Shown here: positions 1-6,093 of the stretch, piece after piece | Layout of the letters: each line of letters starts with the position of its first letter | Position numbering within the stretch: position 1 is the first letter of the stretch | The notes under the pieces: generated by a model | The model's database searches: none | The model's input: the letters and a program-made list of their open reading frames with translations, nothing else | Told to the model about the DNA's origin: nothing | Program-made: the position numbers and the translations under genes | NCBI GenBank assembly: GCA_015522745.1 | Contig: WALQ01000019.1 | Location: 1-6,093 of the forward strand | Direction of reading: 5' to 3' | Length of the DNA: 6,093 bases | Source of the DNA: Candidatus Aenigmatarchaeota archaeon | GTDB lineage: Archaea; Aenigmatarchaeota; Aenigmatarchaeia; GW2011-AR5; WALA01

Positions 1-200
1 GAGATAGATATGTGATAACGTTCACTTTCGATAAAGAAGGTTATGGGCGAACGACACAGGGCATATACTTTGACAATTCAAATTATTTTGTAGTTGGTCT
101 AGATACGGATGATGCAAATTATCTATATTTACACTCAAGAGAGAATGGGTTCCTTCATTCTTATACGTTAAATTCTTCTAATCCTTACAAACACAGACTC
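1..200 (+). other. AT-rich, codon-shifted segment at the 5' end of the large gene
   Basis: By hand count, bases 1-180 are about 34% GC and bases 181-360 about 54%. All six Asn codons before residue 64 are AAT, and TTA, CTA, TAT and TCT are common. From codon 64 (GTC AAC ATC ACG) onward the gene favours C- or G-ending codons. The frame is unbroken and the LamG-like fold spans the change. Recombination, recent acquisition or an assembly join could each explain it. Confidence 0.7.
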
Positions 201-3200
201 GTCAACATCACGCTCGTTCGGAACGTCACGACGTTCGACGTTTACGCGGATGGGGAGCTCATTGGGACGTACAATTATCCGCCCATAGAGAGCTCGACGG
301 AGCCCAGGATTATCCTTTGGCACGAGGTCATGGCGTGGAAGAGTGGTGACCTCAACGACACGCGCTACCTCGTTCTCGTTCAAGATGAGCCGATGATCAA
401 TGCAACAATTGAATCCGTGAAGAAGAAAGACGATTTTTTCAACGCGACCGTGCGCATAACTGAGGGTGGACAACCGTACGAAGACGATTTCGACTTCTAC
501 CACATGAAAATTTATCTCGAGGGGCGCGAATGCCAGCTCATGAGCTATTACAACAATCACGATGGAACGCACAACGTTTTGTTCTACGAGCCGGACATAA
601 AGACGATAGGACGTTTGAATCTCACATTGATCATCCCCGTTAACGGAACATTGACCACGGCAAGTGCGGACGTCGTCCAAAAGTCGAAGAAGCGGTCGCA
701 TCTTTTGTTCATCACTGGCGGCGGCTTCTACGACACACTCTTCGCGTCCGTACTTAACCTGCCGGTGATCGTGTACGAGACATGGCGCTCTGGGAACGAA
801 ACGTACGACAACTTTGACGGCATTTCGGATTTCGTGCGGCGCTATAGTCCGAATGAGATATTCTACATAGGCGTGAAAAACGTTTCGCGCTTTCAAAACG
901 CGTTCGGCGGGTATGTGATCAAGGACAGGGAATTCATCAAGGAAAATTGGGACCCGAAGAACGTCATAATAATTGACAGAAACCGTTCGAACGACATCTT
1001 GGCGGGAAAGATAGCGACAATGACGAACGCGCAGCTCAGTATGGACGCAGACGGAGATTTCCGAAACAAAAACGTCATGTGCACGTTCGATTGCGGCGTG
1101 CCGAACGCCACAATCGTCAACGACCTCGAAAAATTCATCGAGGACAACGCAAGGCGCGTCAACTCAATCACGGTCGTCAACGCCCACGACAATTTAAGCG
1201 CGTTCGCACCGCAGATTTTCAGGTTCAGGAAGTCGGTTCCGATAGTCATTGATGTCGACCCGGAGTACAAGAACTTTTCGAGCAACATACACAACAAAAT
1301 CTTCGACACGGAGGTGAGGATAGACAACGTTTACAGGTGGGTGAAGGAAAGGCGAGACCCGCTCCTCAAGGCAAAGGACGAGTTTTTCATATACCTTCTC
1401 GGCACTCCGTACGGCTACCTTCAAGACCCGGGGGTTGAAGTGCTCAACAATTACGACGGTGACACACTTTACACGGACATCGTATACGCGGACACAAACC
1501 TCGATGGAAACCGCGATTTTTCCGTGGGGCGCATAGTCGACCCGTTGCAAATTCAAAATGCAAACGATTTCAATTCAAGGACGAAAAAGGCGCTCATAAT
1601 TGGCGAGTACAGGCACTCGAGATATGTCGACCTCGTTCCGGGCGGAATGGAGTCGGCGTTTCTTGCGGAGATCGCGACGAGATCTCTCGGACTGAACACG
1701 AAGCGCTATGCGGAGGAGCGCATTCAGGACATGTCCCAGTTCGAGGGTGATGATTTCTTGGACCAGTACTTGACGTGGTATCAGCTCGAGGAGTACTTCG
1801 TCCAGCAGATATTGAAGGAGCTCGGCATACAAAGCTACGTGAATTGGGCGCTCACGTTCAAGTACACGCTCGACGAGGTTGACTGGTGGAACTTCATAAA
1901 GCATGGACGCATTTCACATCTTCCCAGGCCGACGATGAACATCGTCCATGACTTGAAGAACAAGAATCTTGTTTTCTTCTTCGGACTCGGCGACAACGGA
2001 ACGTGGATACTTCCACCCGACGAGGACCCTGAGAACAGGGACCTCGTGTTTGATCCGTATCCGGACGATTCCCCGCGGGTGAGCGCGCGAGACGTCATAA
2101 ACCACTCATCGCTCATTTACGACGACCATTCAATGGGCGCGAATCCCAACAGCGCATTTATTCACTCGTCGCTGGCTTACTACGGAGCAACGGGCATAGT
2201 CCACGACCCGATGAGCGTTGCAAACTTTATGGGCTACTTCCACATATTTGGGCGCGGTGGAACGCTTGGTCGGGCGGCACGGCCTTTCAGCACGAGCGTC
2301 CGCACGTACGATGAGAAGACGGCATTGAATAAAATAAAGCATTCCATCTCTTTGGCCAAGCGCCAGCTTCTTCTGAAGGATTATTTCCAGCGCACGCTGT
2401 ACGGCGATCCGATGATAACGCTGAGAGAAAATTATTTCCTGAGAAAGCTGGCGTACAAGACGGAGTACTCTGATGGCCACTATCGCGCGAAAGTGAGCGA
2501 GCGATTGAACGTCTCCGCAAAAAGCATTTTCAATGGAACGCCTTCAGCCGATTATGTGATGGACTACAACAAGCCGATGGTTCCCGTGAAAGTTTACGAG
2601 TTTGACATACCAAAGGGCGCCAAGGTGAAGAACATAACGTACACACTGAAGACGCACGAGGAGACGAACGTTACTATTCCCATGGTTCGCCCTGACGAGC
2701 ATTATCCGAACGAAAGCTTCCATGGGCGCTATCCTGAGAATTTCGTGGAGAACATGACGTTCGACGGACCGAACGAAAAGAAAGTTGTTGTGACCGTGTT
2801 CCCGATAATCTACATCAACGACACGGAGCAAAGAGCGGAAGTCGTCGATGATGTGGAGATAAACGTTACGTACGATTCACCCATAGGTGCGTCGCTTGAC
2901 GTCGTCAATGGGACGGAAGGCGCAAACGTGACTTTCAACGCGCATGTCGTTGCAAACGGGACGGTGAACCTGACGCTCATAATCATTGGAAACAACCGCA
3001 CGGTTGAAATGAACGCTACTGTCAACGGAAGCGGTGAAGTCGAACTAAAATGGTCGAACACGACGTTGGGGAATTACAGCGCGGTTTTGATAGCGTCCCA
3101 GGGAGATAACGAAGTGCGCGCTTACAGTGATTTCAACGTTCATAGAAGGCGTGCTTTCGTTGGCAGCGTCGCAAAGTTCAACGGGCCGGAAAAGTTTGGG

Positions 3201-3551
3201 TACACGATTACGACACCGTTTGAAAGGATCGTTTACGAGAAATCGCACGGAAAGGAATCTTTTTACTATTTGTCCGCAAATTGTTATATGATGATACGGA
3301 AGAACAGCACGGGAGAGGCCATAACGTTCGTGACGGTCGATGGTTTTTTGGAAATTTTGAAGAGCTCATCAAAGGTCGTTAAAAAATTTACGAATCCGAA
3401 GGGCACGCTGGTGGAAACGCTTTTCATGGGGAACGTCACGAGGAGCGGCGACTTGCTTCTCGTGGACGACCTCTCGGACATGGTGAGCGCGTACAATTCA
3501 AACATCACAAGCATAAGAGAACGCTTGGAATCAGGTGAGTTTCCGATATGA
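1..3551 (+). CDS. Large secreted multidomain protein with a degenerate C25 (gingipain)-like core, 5'-truncated by the window
   Basis: Residues are numbered from the GTG at 12, but the frame is open to base 1, so the true start and any signal peptide lie upstream. Domains seen: a LamG/concanavalin-like sandwich (about 1-107, with VYADGELIGTY); an Ig-like segment (128-222); a Rossmann-like region with a GGGFYDTLFAS motif resembling cell-wall-binding repeat 2 (229-440); and a C25-like core (455-804). The core has a Ca-loop-like DTNLDGNRD followed by VGRI (494-508), AYYGATGIV (722-730), GTLGRAAR and LYGDP (796-800). Where active C25 enzymes have the His-Gly motif, this protein has GLGDNGTW (Leu659). 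Where they have the catalytic Cys it has DDHSMG (704-709), with no Cys nearby. Beta-sandwich domains (about 851-1044) and an unassigned C-terminal domain (1047-1179) follow. There is no C-terminal membrane helix. I count 36 NxS/T sequons and only four Cys. The family assignment is from motifs; inactivity is inferred. Confidence 0.8.
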   Translation, partial: DRYVITFTFDKEGYGRTTQGIYFDNSNYFVVGLDTDDANYLYLHSRENGFLHSYTLNSSNPYKHRLVNITLVRNVTTFDVYADGELIGTYNYPPIESSTEPRIILWHEVMAWKSGDLNDTRYLVLVQDEPMINATIESVKKKDDFFNATVRITEGGQPYEDDFDFYHMKIYLEGRECQLMSYYNNHDGTHNVLFYEPDIKTIGRLNLTLIIPVNGTLTTASADVVQKSKKRSHLLFITGGGFYDTLFASVLNLPVIVYETWRSGNETYDNFDGISDFVRRYSPNEIFYIGVKNVSRFQNAFGGYVIKDREFIKENWDPKNVIIIDRNRSNDILAGKIATMTNAQLSMDADGDFRNKNVMCTFDCGVPNATIVNDLEKFIEDNARRVNSITVVNAHDNLSAFAPQIFRFRKSVPIVIDVDPEYKNFSSNIHNKIFDTEVRIDNVYRWVKERRDPLLKAKDEFFIYLLGTPYGYLQDPGVEVLNNYDGDTLYTDIVYADTNLDGNRDFSVGRIVDPLQIQNANDFNSRTKKALIIGEYRHSRYVDLVPGGMESAFLAEIATRSLGLNTKRYAEERIQDMSQFEGDDFLDQYLTWYQLEEYFVQQILKELGIQSYVNWALTFKYTLDEVDWWNFIKHGRISHLPRPTMNIVHDLKNKNLVFFFGLGDNGTWILPPDEDPENRDLVFDPYPDDSPRVSARDVINHSSLIYDDHSMGANPNSAFIHSSLAYYGATGIVHDPMSVANFMGYFHIFGRGGTLGRAARPFSTSVRTYDEKTALNKIKHSISLAKRQLLLKDYFQRTLYGDPMITLRENYFLRKLAYKTEYSDGHYRAKVSERLNVSAKSIFNGTPSADYVMDYNKPMVPVKVYEFDIPKGAKVKNITYTLKTHEETNVTIPMVRPDEHYPNESFHGRYPENFVENMTFDGPNEKKVVVTVFPIIYINDTEQRAEVVDDVEINVTYDSPIGASLDVVNGTEGANVTFNAHVVANGTVNLTLIIIGNNRTVEMNATVNGSGEVELKWSNTTLGNYSAVLIASQGDNEVRAYSDFNVHRRRAFVGSVAKFNGPEKFGYTITTPFERIVYEKSHGKESFYYLSANCYMMIRKNSTGEAITFVTVDGFLEILKSSSKVVKKFTNPKGTLVETLFMGNVTRSGDLLLVDDLSDMVSAYNSNITSIRERLESGEFPI
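3533..3538 (+). promoter_or_regulatory. Ribosome binding site AGGTGA for the 177-residue protein
   Basis: AGGTGA lies inside the last codons of the upstream gene, 9 nt before the ATG at 3548. It matches the archaeal anti-Shine-Dalgarno (GGAGGTGA-type) and supports this ATG as the start. It also supports re-initiation at the ATGA overlap. Confidence 0.65.
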
Positions 3552-4081
3552 GAATAAAAATAGACAATCCATTCGATTTTGACGTCGCGGGTGCGCTTGC
3601 GATCGCCCTGAACAAAGTCGTGCTTCCAACGGATTCAATCGAGTTTTACGTCGGAAGCGAGGACTACGTTCACGCCACGCGCGAACGAGCCGTCATAAAA
3701 GTCAGGTACACGAAATTCCTTGTTGATGAGAGAGTTAATTACATTGCACTCCTCGTTCAGATGGCGCGCGAAGAGATCCTGCGCGACTTCAATGAAATCG
3801 ACAACGATTTCGTGCGTTACATCGTAGACGAGTACTTCGCCGCAAAGAGCGTTGACTTCGACCTCTATTCCTTTGCGTACAGGATGGCGCTCGAGGAATC
3901 GTACACGCTTTTTGATTACATGAAGGTCCGCGTCATTGCGGAGCTCATTCCCGAAAAGGAGCGCATTCTGAAAATGTTCAGGAACGAGAAGTATGAGAAG
4001 ATCGCGGTTGAGATGCTTTCCTACCTTCCGAAAGGCGTTCGTGAGCTCGTCAGATATGCAAAGAATTTAAAAATTCGATGA
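3548..4081 (+). CDS. Hypothetical soluble protein, 177 aa, family not recognised
   Basis: I do not recognise the family. The ATG overlaps the preceding stop as ATGA and has an AGGTGA site 9 nt upstream, so the start is well supported. There is no signal peptide, membrane helix, Cys or obvious metal or nucleotide motif. The N-terminal 55 or so residues look like mixed beta and helix (MRIKIDNPF, then an FYVGSEDYVHA stretch and a basic VIKVRYTK strand). The rest appears mostly helical, rich in Glu, Asp, Arg and Tyr (for example VRYIVDEYFAAKSVDFDLYSF at 89-109), and ends in a basic tail (RYAKNLKIR). The codon use matches the neighbours and the frame is intact, so it is a real gene. Its position between a secreted protein and a hydrolase/permease pair suggests a cytosolic accessory role, but this is inference only. 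Confidence 0.85.
   Translation: MRIKIDNPFDFDVAGALAIALNKVVLPTDSIEFYVGSEDYVHATRERAVIKVRYTKFLVDERVNYIALLVQMAREEILRDFNEIDNDFVRYIVDEYFAAKSVDFDLYSFAYRMALEESYTLFDYMKVRVIAELIPEKERILKMFRNEKYEKIAVEMLSYLPKGVRELVRYAKNLKIR
4066..4073 (+). promoter_or_regulatory. Possible internal archaeal TATA box (TTTAAAAA)
   Basis: TTTAAAAA, preceded by purine-rich GCAAAGAA, resembles a BRE plus TATA element. Its centre lies about 26 nt before 4096, only a few bases from a second in-frame ATG at 4099 (Met8 of the hydrolase). It could therefore drive a near-leaderless transcript of the hydrolase and permease. It lies inside coding sequence (the Leu-Lys-Ile end of the preceding gene), so chance is a serious alternative. 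Confidence 0.25.
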
Positions 4082-4737
4082 CAAAGTTAATTGATACTAT
4101 GCAACCGTACAGGGGGATTTATCTTTTCGACGGGGTCGGGTTCGATTCGAACGTTTATTTCATAGATGGGGAGCTAATCGTGGACACTGGTTCTGGGATA
4201 TACTTCAAGGAAATCCGCGATGAGATAGAGAATTTGCGCTTCAATCCAAACAAGATAAAGATGATCGTGAACACACACTCCCACTTTGCGCACAGCGGTG
4301 GGGACAAGAAATTCCGTGACCTCTTGAAGATTCCCGTGTGCATCCACGCCGCGGAGAAGAAGAATCTCGAGACGGGAAACGTGCTTGCGGAGCGATTCAG
4401 AAAAGTTGCCAAATCCGTTACCGTTGACCGCGTTCTTCACGAGGGGGACGTCATAGAGACGACGAGGTTCTCGTTCAAGGTCATTCACACGCCCGGCCAC
4501 AGCCCAGGGTCGATATGCCTCTATGACGAAAGACGGAAAATACTCATTTCGGGAGACACGCTTTTTTCAGACGGCCCCGGACGATACGACCTTCCAGGCG
4601 GTGATAGGGAGCTCCTTATAGATTCTCTTGAGCGTCTCATGAACTTGAATATCATGTACCTTCTTCCAGGGCACGGAATGCCGAAGACGGGTGGAATCAT
4701 ATACCTCATCAAGCAGTCGCTGAGGAAGATCAAATGA
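4078..4737 (+). CDS. Metallo-beta-lactamase-fold hydrolase, glyoxalase-II-like, with a variant metal site
   Basis: At 219 aa this is the usual size for a stand-alone MBL-fold hydrolase. Motifs in order: VDTGSG (35-40); THSHFAHSGGD (66-76), the metal motif; IHTPGHSPGS (136-145) with ligand His141; ISGDTLF (157-163) with bridging Asp160; GRYDLPGGD (168-176), typical of the hydroxyacylglutathione hydrolase-like branch; and LLPGHG (195-200) with His199. In the canonical HxHxDH motif the Asp is a ligand of the second metal; here it is Ala71 (GCG at 4288-4290), while the other ligands remain. A mononuclear or altered site is therefore likely. The substrate is unknown; thioesters, phosphoesters and lactones are all possible in this fold. 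It is cytosolic, with no signal peptide. The ATG overlaps the preceding stop as ATGA without a clear ribosome binding site, so coupling or a start at Met8 (4099) is possible. Confidence 0.88.
   Translation: MTKLIDTMQPYRGIYLFDGVGFDSNVYFIDGELIVDTGSGIYFKEIRDEIENLRFNPNKIKMIVNTHSHFAHSGGDKKFRDLLKIPVCIHAAEKKNLETGNVLAERFRKVAKSVTVDRVLHEGDVIETTRFSFKVIHTPGHSPGSICLYDERRKILISGDTLFSDGPGRYDLPGGDRELLIDSLERLMNLNIMYLLPGHGMPKTGGIIYLIKQSLRKIK
4722..4725 (+). promoter_or_regulatory. Weak ribosome binding site GAGG before the permease
   Basis: GAGG (within GAGGAAGAT) ends 8 nt before the ATG at 4734. It is short, so initiation probably relies partly on coupling through the ATGA overlap with the hydrolase stop. 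Confidence 0.45.
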
Positions 4738-5975
4738 AGGAGCTCAGCCTTCTTGAAATAATTTCCATAGGAATTGGTGGAATGGTCGGTGGCGGGATTT
4801 TCGCCGTTCTCGGCCTGTCGGTTCAAATTGCCGGCAAGGGAGCTCCGATTTCATTTCTGATAGCGGGCGTCGTTGCCCTTGTGACTGCTTACTCTTATGC
4901 GAAATTGACTAAGAAGTACCCGTCTCGTGGTGGAACAGTCAAGTTTCTGATAAAGAAATTCGGCACGGGTGTTTTCACTGGTGGATTGAATATACTTCTT
5001 TTGATGAGCTATATAGTCATGCTTTCCCTGTACGCATACACATTTGGGAGCTATGGAGCAACGTTCTTTCCATTTCCGACGAAACACATCCTCATAACGT
5101 TTGTGGTGCTTCTGTTCACATTTTTGAACATACTCGGAAGCAAGGCGGTCGGCGAGTCGGAGCAGGTCATCGTCGTGACGAAGCTTCTCATACTCGGGAT
5201 ATTCGTTGTCGGCGGTCTGATATTTACGAGGGTCGAAAACGTACTCTCCTCGGCGCCCATTGGAAATCTCGTTTCCGGTGGAATGATAATCTTCCTTGCG
5301 TATGAAGGATTCGAATTGATATCAAACGCGTCGGAAGATGCGAAAAGTCTCGTTGACGTTGAGAAGGCGTTTTACATATCCGTTGTTTTCGTGACAGTTT
5401 TGTACGTGCTCGTCTCATTCGTTGCCGTTGAAAACCTTTCGGCAGCCCAGATAGTCAGCGCGCGCGATTACGCCCTGGCCGAGGCGGCAAAGCCGTTTCT
5501 CGGAAAGATCGGGTTCGTTCTCATTGCTGTGGCAGCGCTGCTTTCGACGGGCTCCGCCATAAACGCGACTTTGTACGGGTCTGCGAGAATGAATTATATA
5601 ATCGCGAAGGACGGTGAGCTTCCCGAGTTCATGGAGGATAAGATTTGGAGCAAACCCATTGAGGGGTTGCTCATAACGTCGTTTCTAACGCTTATAATCG
5701 CAAATTTCTTCGACCTTTCAAGCATTTCCGTCCTCGGCAGCTCCGGTTTTCTCATAATATTCTCGTTCGTGAACCTCGCGAACTTCAAGGACAGCAAATC
5801 GGTTGTTTCGCTGCTTGGGTTCTTTATGTGTGTACTCTCACTTGCCGTTTTCTTCTATTATGAGCTCCGCTCGTGGCAGGCGATAGTCGAGATGATTGTG
5901 CTTATTGTTTCTCCATTCCTGATAGAGTTCACTTACAGAGTTTTATCGGGCAGGGAGCTCATCGAGACTATGTGA
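4734..5975 (+). CDS. APC-superfamily amino acid permease
   Basis: This is an integral membrane transporter of 413 aa, slightly short for the family, with about twelve hydrophobic segments (near 7-27, 38-57, 79-105, 117-137, 143-163, 177-196, 211-232, 256-278, 308-324, 328-350, 355-375 and 381-402). TM1 carries the substrate-binding glycine signature IGIGGMVGGGIFAVLG (12-27). TM6 carries the unwound-helix motif FLAYEGFELISNASED (187-202). SARMNYIIAKDGELPEF (283-299) is the typical loop after TM8. Lys150 in TM5 (TKLLIL) appears equivalent to the TM5 lysine that replaces sodium in the proton-coupled archaeal transporter ApcT, which suggests H+-coupled uptake. The specific amino acid cannot be read from sequence. 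The start overlaps the hydrolase stop as ATGA. It is the last gene of the coupled unit, followed by a new promoter. Confidence 0.92.
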   Translation: MKELSLLEIISIGIGGMVGGGIFAVLGLSVQIAGKGAPISFLIAGVVALVTAYSYAKLTKKYPSRGGTVKFLIKKFGTGVFTGGLNILLLMSYIVMLSLYAYTFGSYGATFFPFPTKHILITFVVLLFTFLNILGSKAVGESEQVIVVTKLLILGIFVVGGLIFTRVENVLSSAPIGNLVSGGMIIFLAYEGFELISNASEDAKSLVDVEKAFYISVVFVTVLYVLVSFVAVENLSAAQIVSARDYALAEAAKPFLGKIGFVLIAVAALLSTGSAINATLYGSARMNYIIAKDGELPEFMEDKIWSKPIEGLLITSFLTLIIANFFDLSSISVLGSSGFLIIFSFVNLANFKDSKSVVSLLGFFMCVLSLAVFFYYELRSWQAIVEMIVLIVSPFLIEFTYRVLSGRELIETM

Positions 5976-5993
5976 AAAAAAACATTTAAAAAA
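5976..5993 (+). promoter_or_regulatory. Archaeal promoter: purine-rich BRE-like tract plus TATA box
   Basis: An A-tract directly after the permease stop is followed by CATTTAAAAAA (5983-5993), a good archaeal TATA box. A start site about 26 nt from its centre falls near 6011-6016, just before the GGAGGTG site at 6015. The message for the gene at 6029 would then have a very short leader. This gene is therefore probably transcribed separately from the upstream coupled genes. Confidence 0.65.
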
Positions 5994-6014
5994 TTTCTTT
6001 CAGAATAAAGGCAT

Positions 6015-6021
6015 GGAGGTG
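6015..6021 (+). promoter_or_regulatory. Strong ribosome binding site GGAGGTG
   Basis: This is a full match to the archaeal Shine-Dalgarno core, 7 nt before the ATG at 6029. It fixes the start of the last gene. An ATG at 6013 cannot be the start because it hits TGA after three codons. Confidence 0.85.
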
Positions 6022-6028
6022 TGAAATA

Positions 6029-6093
6029 ATGTATGAATTGTATTTTTCAATTGGCGTAGCACTTTTTTCCGTGCTGTTTGCGTGGTATACATA
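6029..6093 (+). CDS. N-terminus of a membrane protein (3'-truncated by the window); possibly a membrane pyrophosphatase
   Basis: Only 21 codons are visible, beginning MYELYFSIGVALFSVLFAW. After four residues the sequence is a hydrophobic helix, so this is a signal anchor or first transmembrane segment. The pattern resembles the first helix of ion-pumping membrane pyrophosphatases (HppA-type), but so few residues cannot distinguish that from many other membrane proteins. The start is well supported by the strong ribosome binding site, and a TATA box lies about 40 nt upstream, so it appears to begin a new transcription unit. Confidence 0.7.
   Translation, partial: MYELYFSIGVALFSVLFAWYT

Noticed and set aside
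12..14. GTG at 12 as the real start of the large protein
   Set aside because: The frame is open upstream to base 1, no ribosome binding site is visible, and the LamG-like domain would be cut; the gene most likely starts outside the window.
168..896. 242-codon open frame on the minus strand, and other long minus-strand frames under gene 1
   Set aside because: They lie wholly under a gene with strong codon bias and recognisable domains, have no family motifs or ribosome binding sites I can see, and their composition is that expected of an antisense shadow of GC-ended codons.
3379..3390. TATA-like TTAAAAAATTTA inside the end of gene 1
   Set aside because: It encodes an ordinary Val-Lys-Lys-Phe-Thr stretch, would give a long leader of over 130 nt before the next gene, and lacks a convincing BRE.
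5991..6000. T-rich stretch AAATTTCTTT as an archaeal terminator for the operon
   Set aside because: It is too short and broken by C, and it overlaps the promoter region of the next gene; no hairpin is evident.
6013..6024. Three-codon mini-ORF (ATG GAG GTG TGA) overlapping the ribosome binding site of the last gene
   Set aside because: It is a by-product of the GGAGGTGTGA sequence, lies at or near the predicted transcript start, and has no ribosome binding site of its own.

Overview
The window looks archaeal. Genes are packed tightly on one strand. The only real intergenic gap (5976-6028) holds an A/T-rich TATA-like box with a purine-rich upstream element, followed by a strong GGAGGTG ribosome binding site. 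The largest protein is rich in N-glycosylation sequons and belongs to a surface or secreted type common in archaea. The lineage cannot be fixed from this sequence; a proteolytic or amino-acid-using archaeon is a reasonable guess. No rRNA, tRNA, CRISPR array, insertion sequence or phage gene was seen.

Layout: (1) 1-3551, the 3' 1,183 or more codons of a giant extracellular protein, cut by the left window edge. Its order is a LamG/concanavalin-like domain, an Ig-like segment, a region with cell-wall-binding-repeat-2-like Rossmann units, a gingipain (peptidase C25)-like core, several sequon-rich beta-sandwich domains and an unassigned C-terminal domain. The C25 core keeps its framework motifs but appears to have lost both the catalytic His and the catalytic Cys. 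(2) 3548-4081, a 177-residue soluble protein of unknown function. (3) 4078-4737, a glyoxalase-II-like metallo-beta-lactamase-fold hydrolase lacking the canonical Asp of HxHxDH. (4) 4734-5975, a 12-TM APC-superfamily amino acid permease. (5) From 6029, the first 21 codons of a membrane protein behind its own promoter.

Genes 1 to 4 are joined by three consecutive 4-nt ATGA stop/start overlaps, so they are almost certainly one translationally coupled unit. An inferred reading is a peptide or amino-acid scavenging cassette: a surface protein that binds or once cleaved protein or glycan substrate, an importer, and cytosolic partners. The likely loss of catalysis in gene 1 makes a binding or scaffold role at least as plausible as proteolysis.

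A second oddity is a sharp composition change inside gene 1. Bases 1-180 are about 34% GC with AT-ending codons, while 181-360 are about 54% GC. The reading frame and the LamG domain continue across the break.
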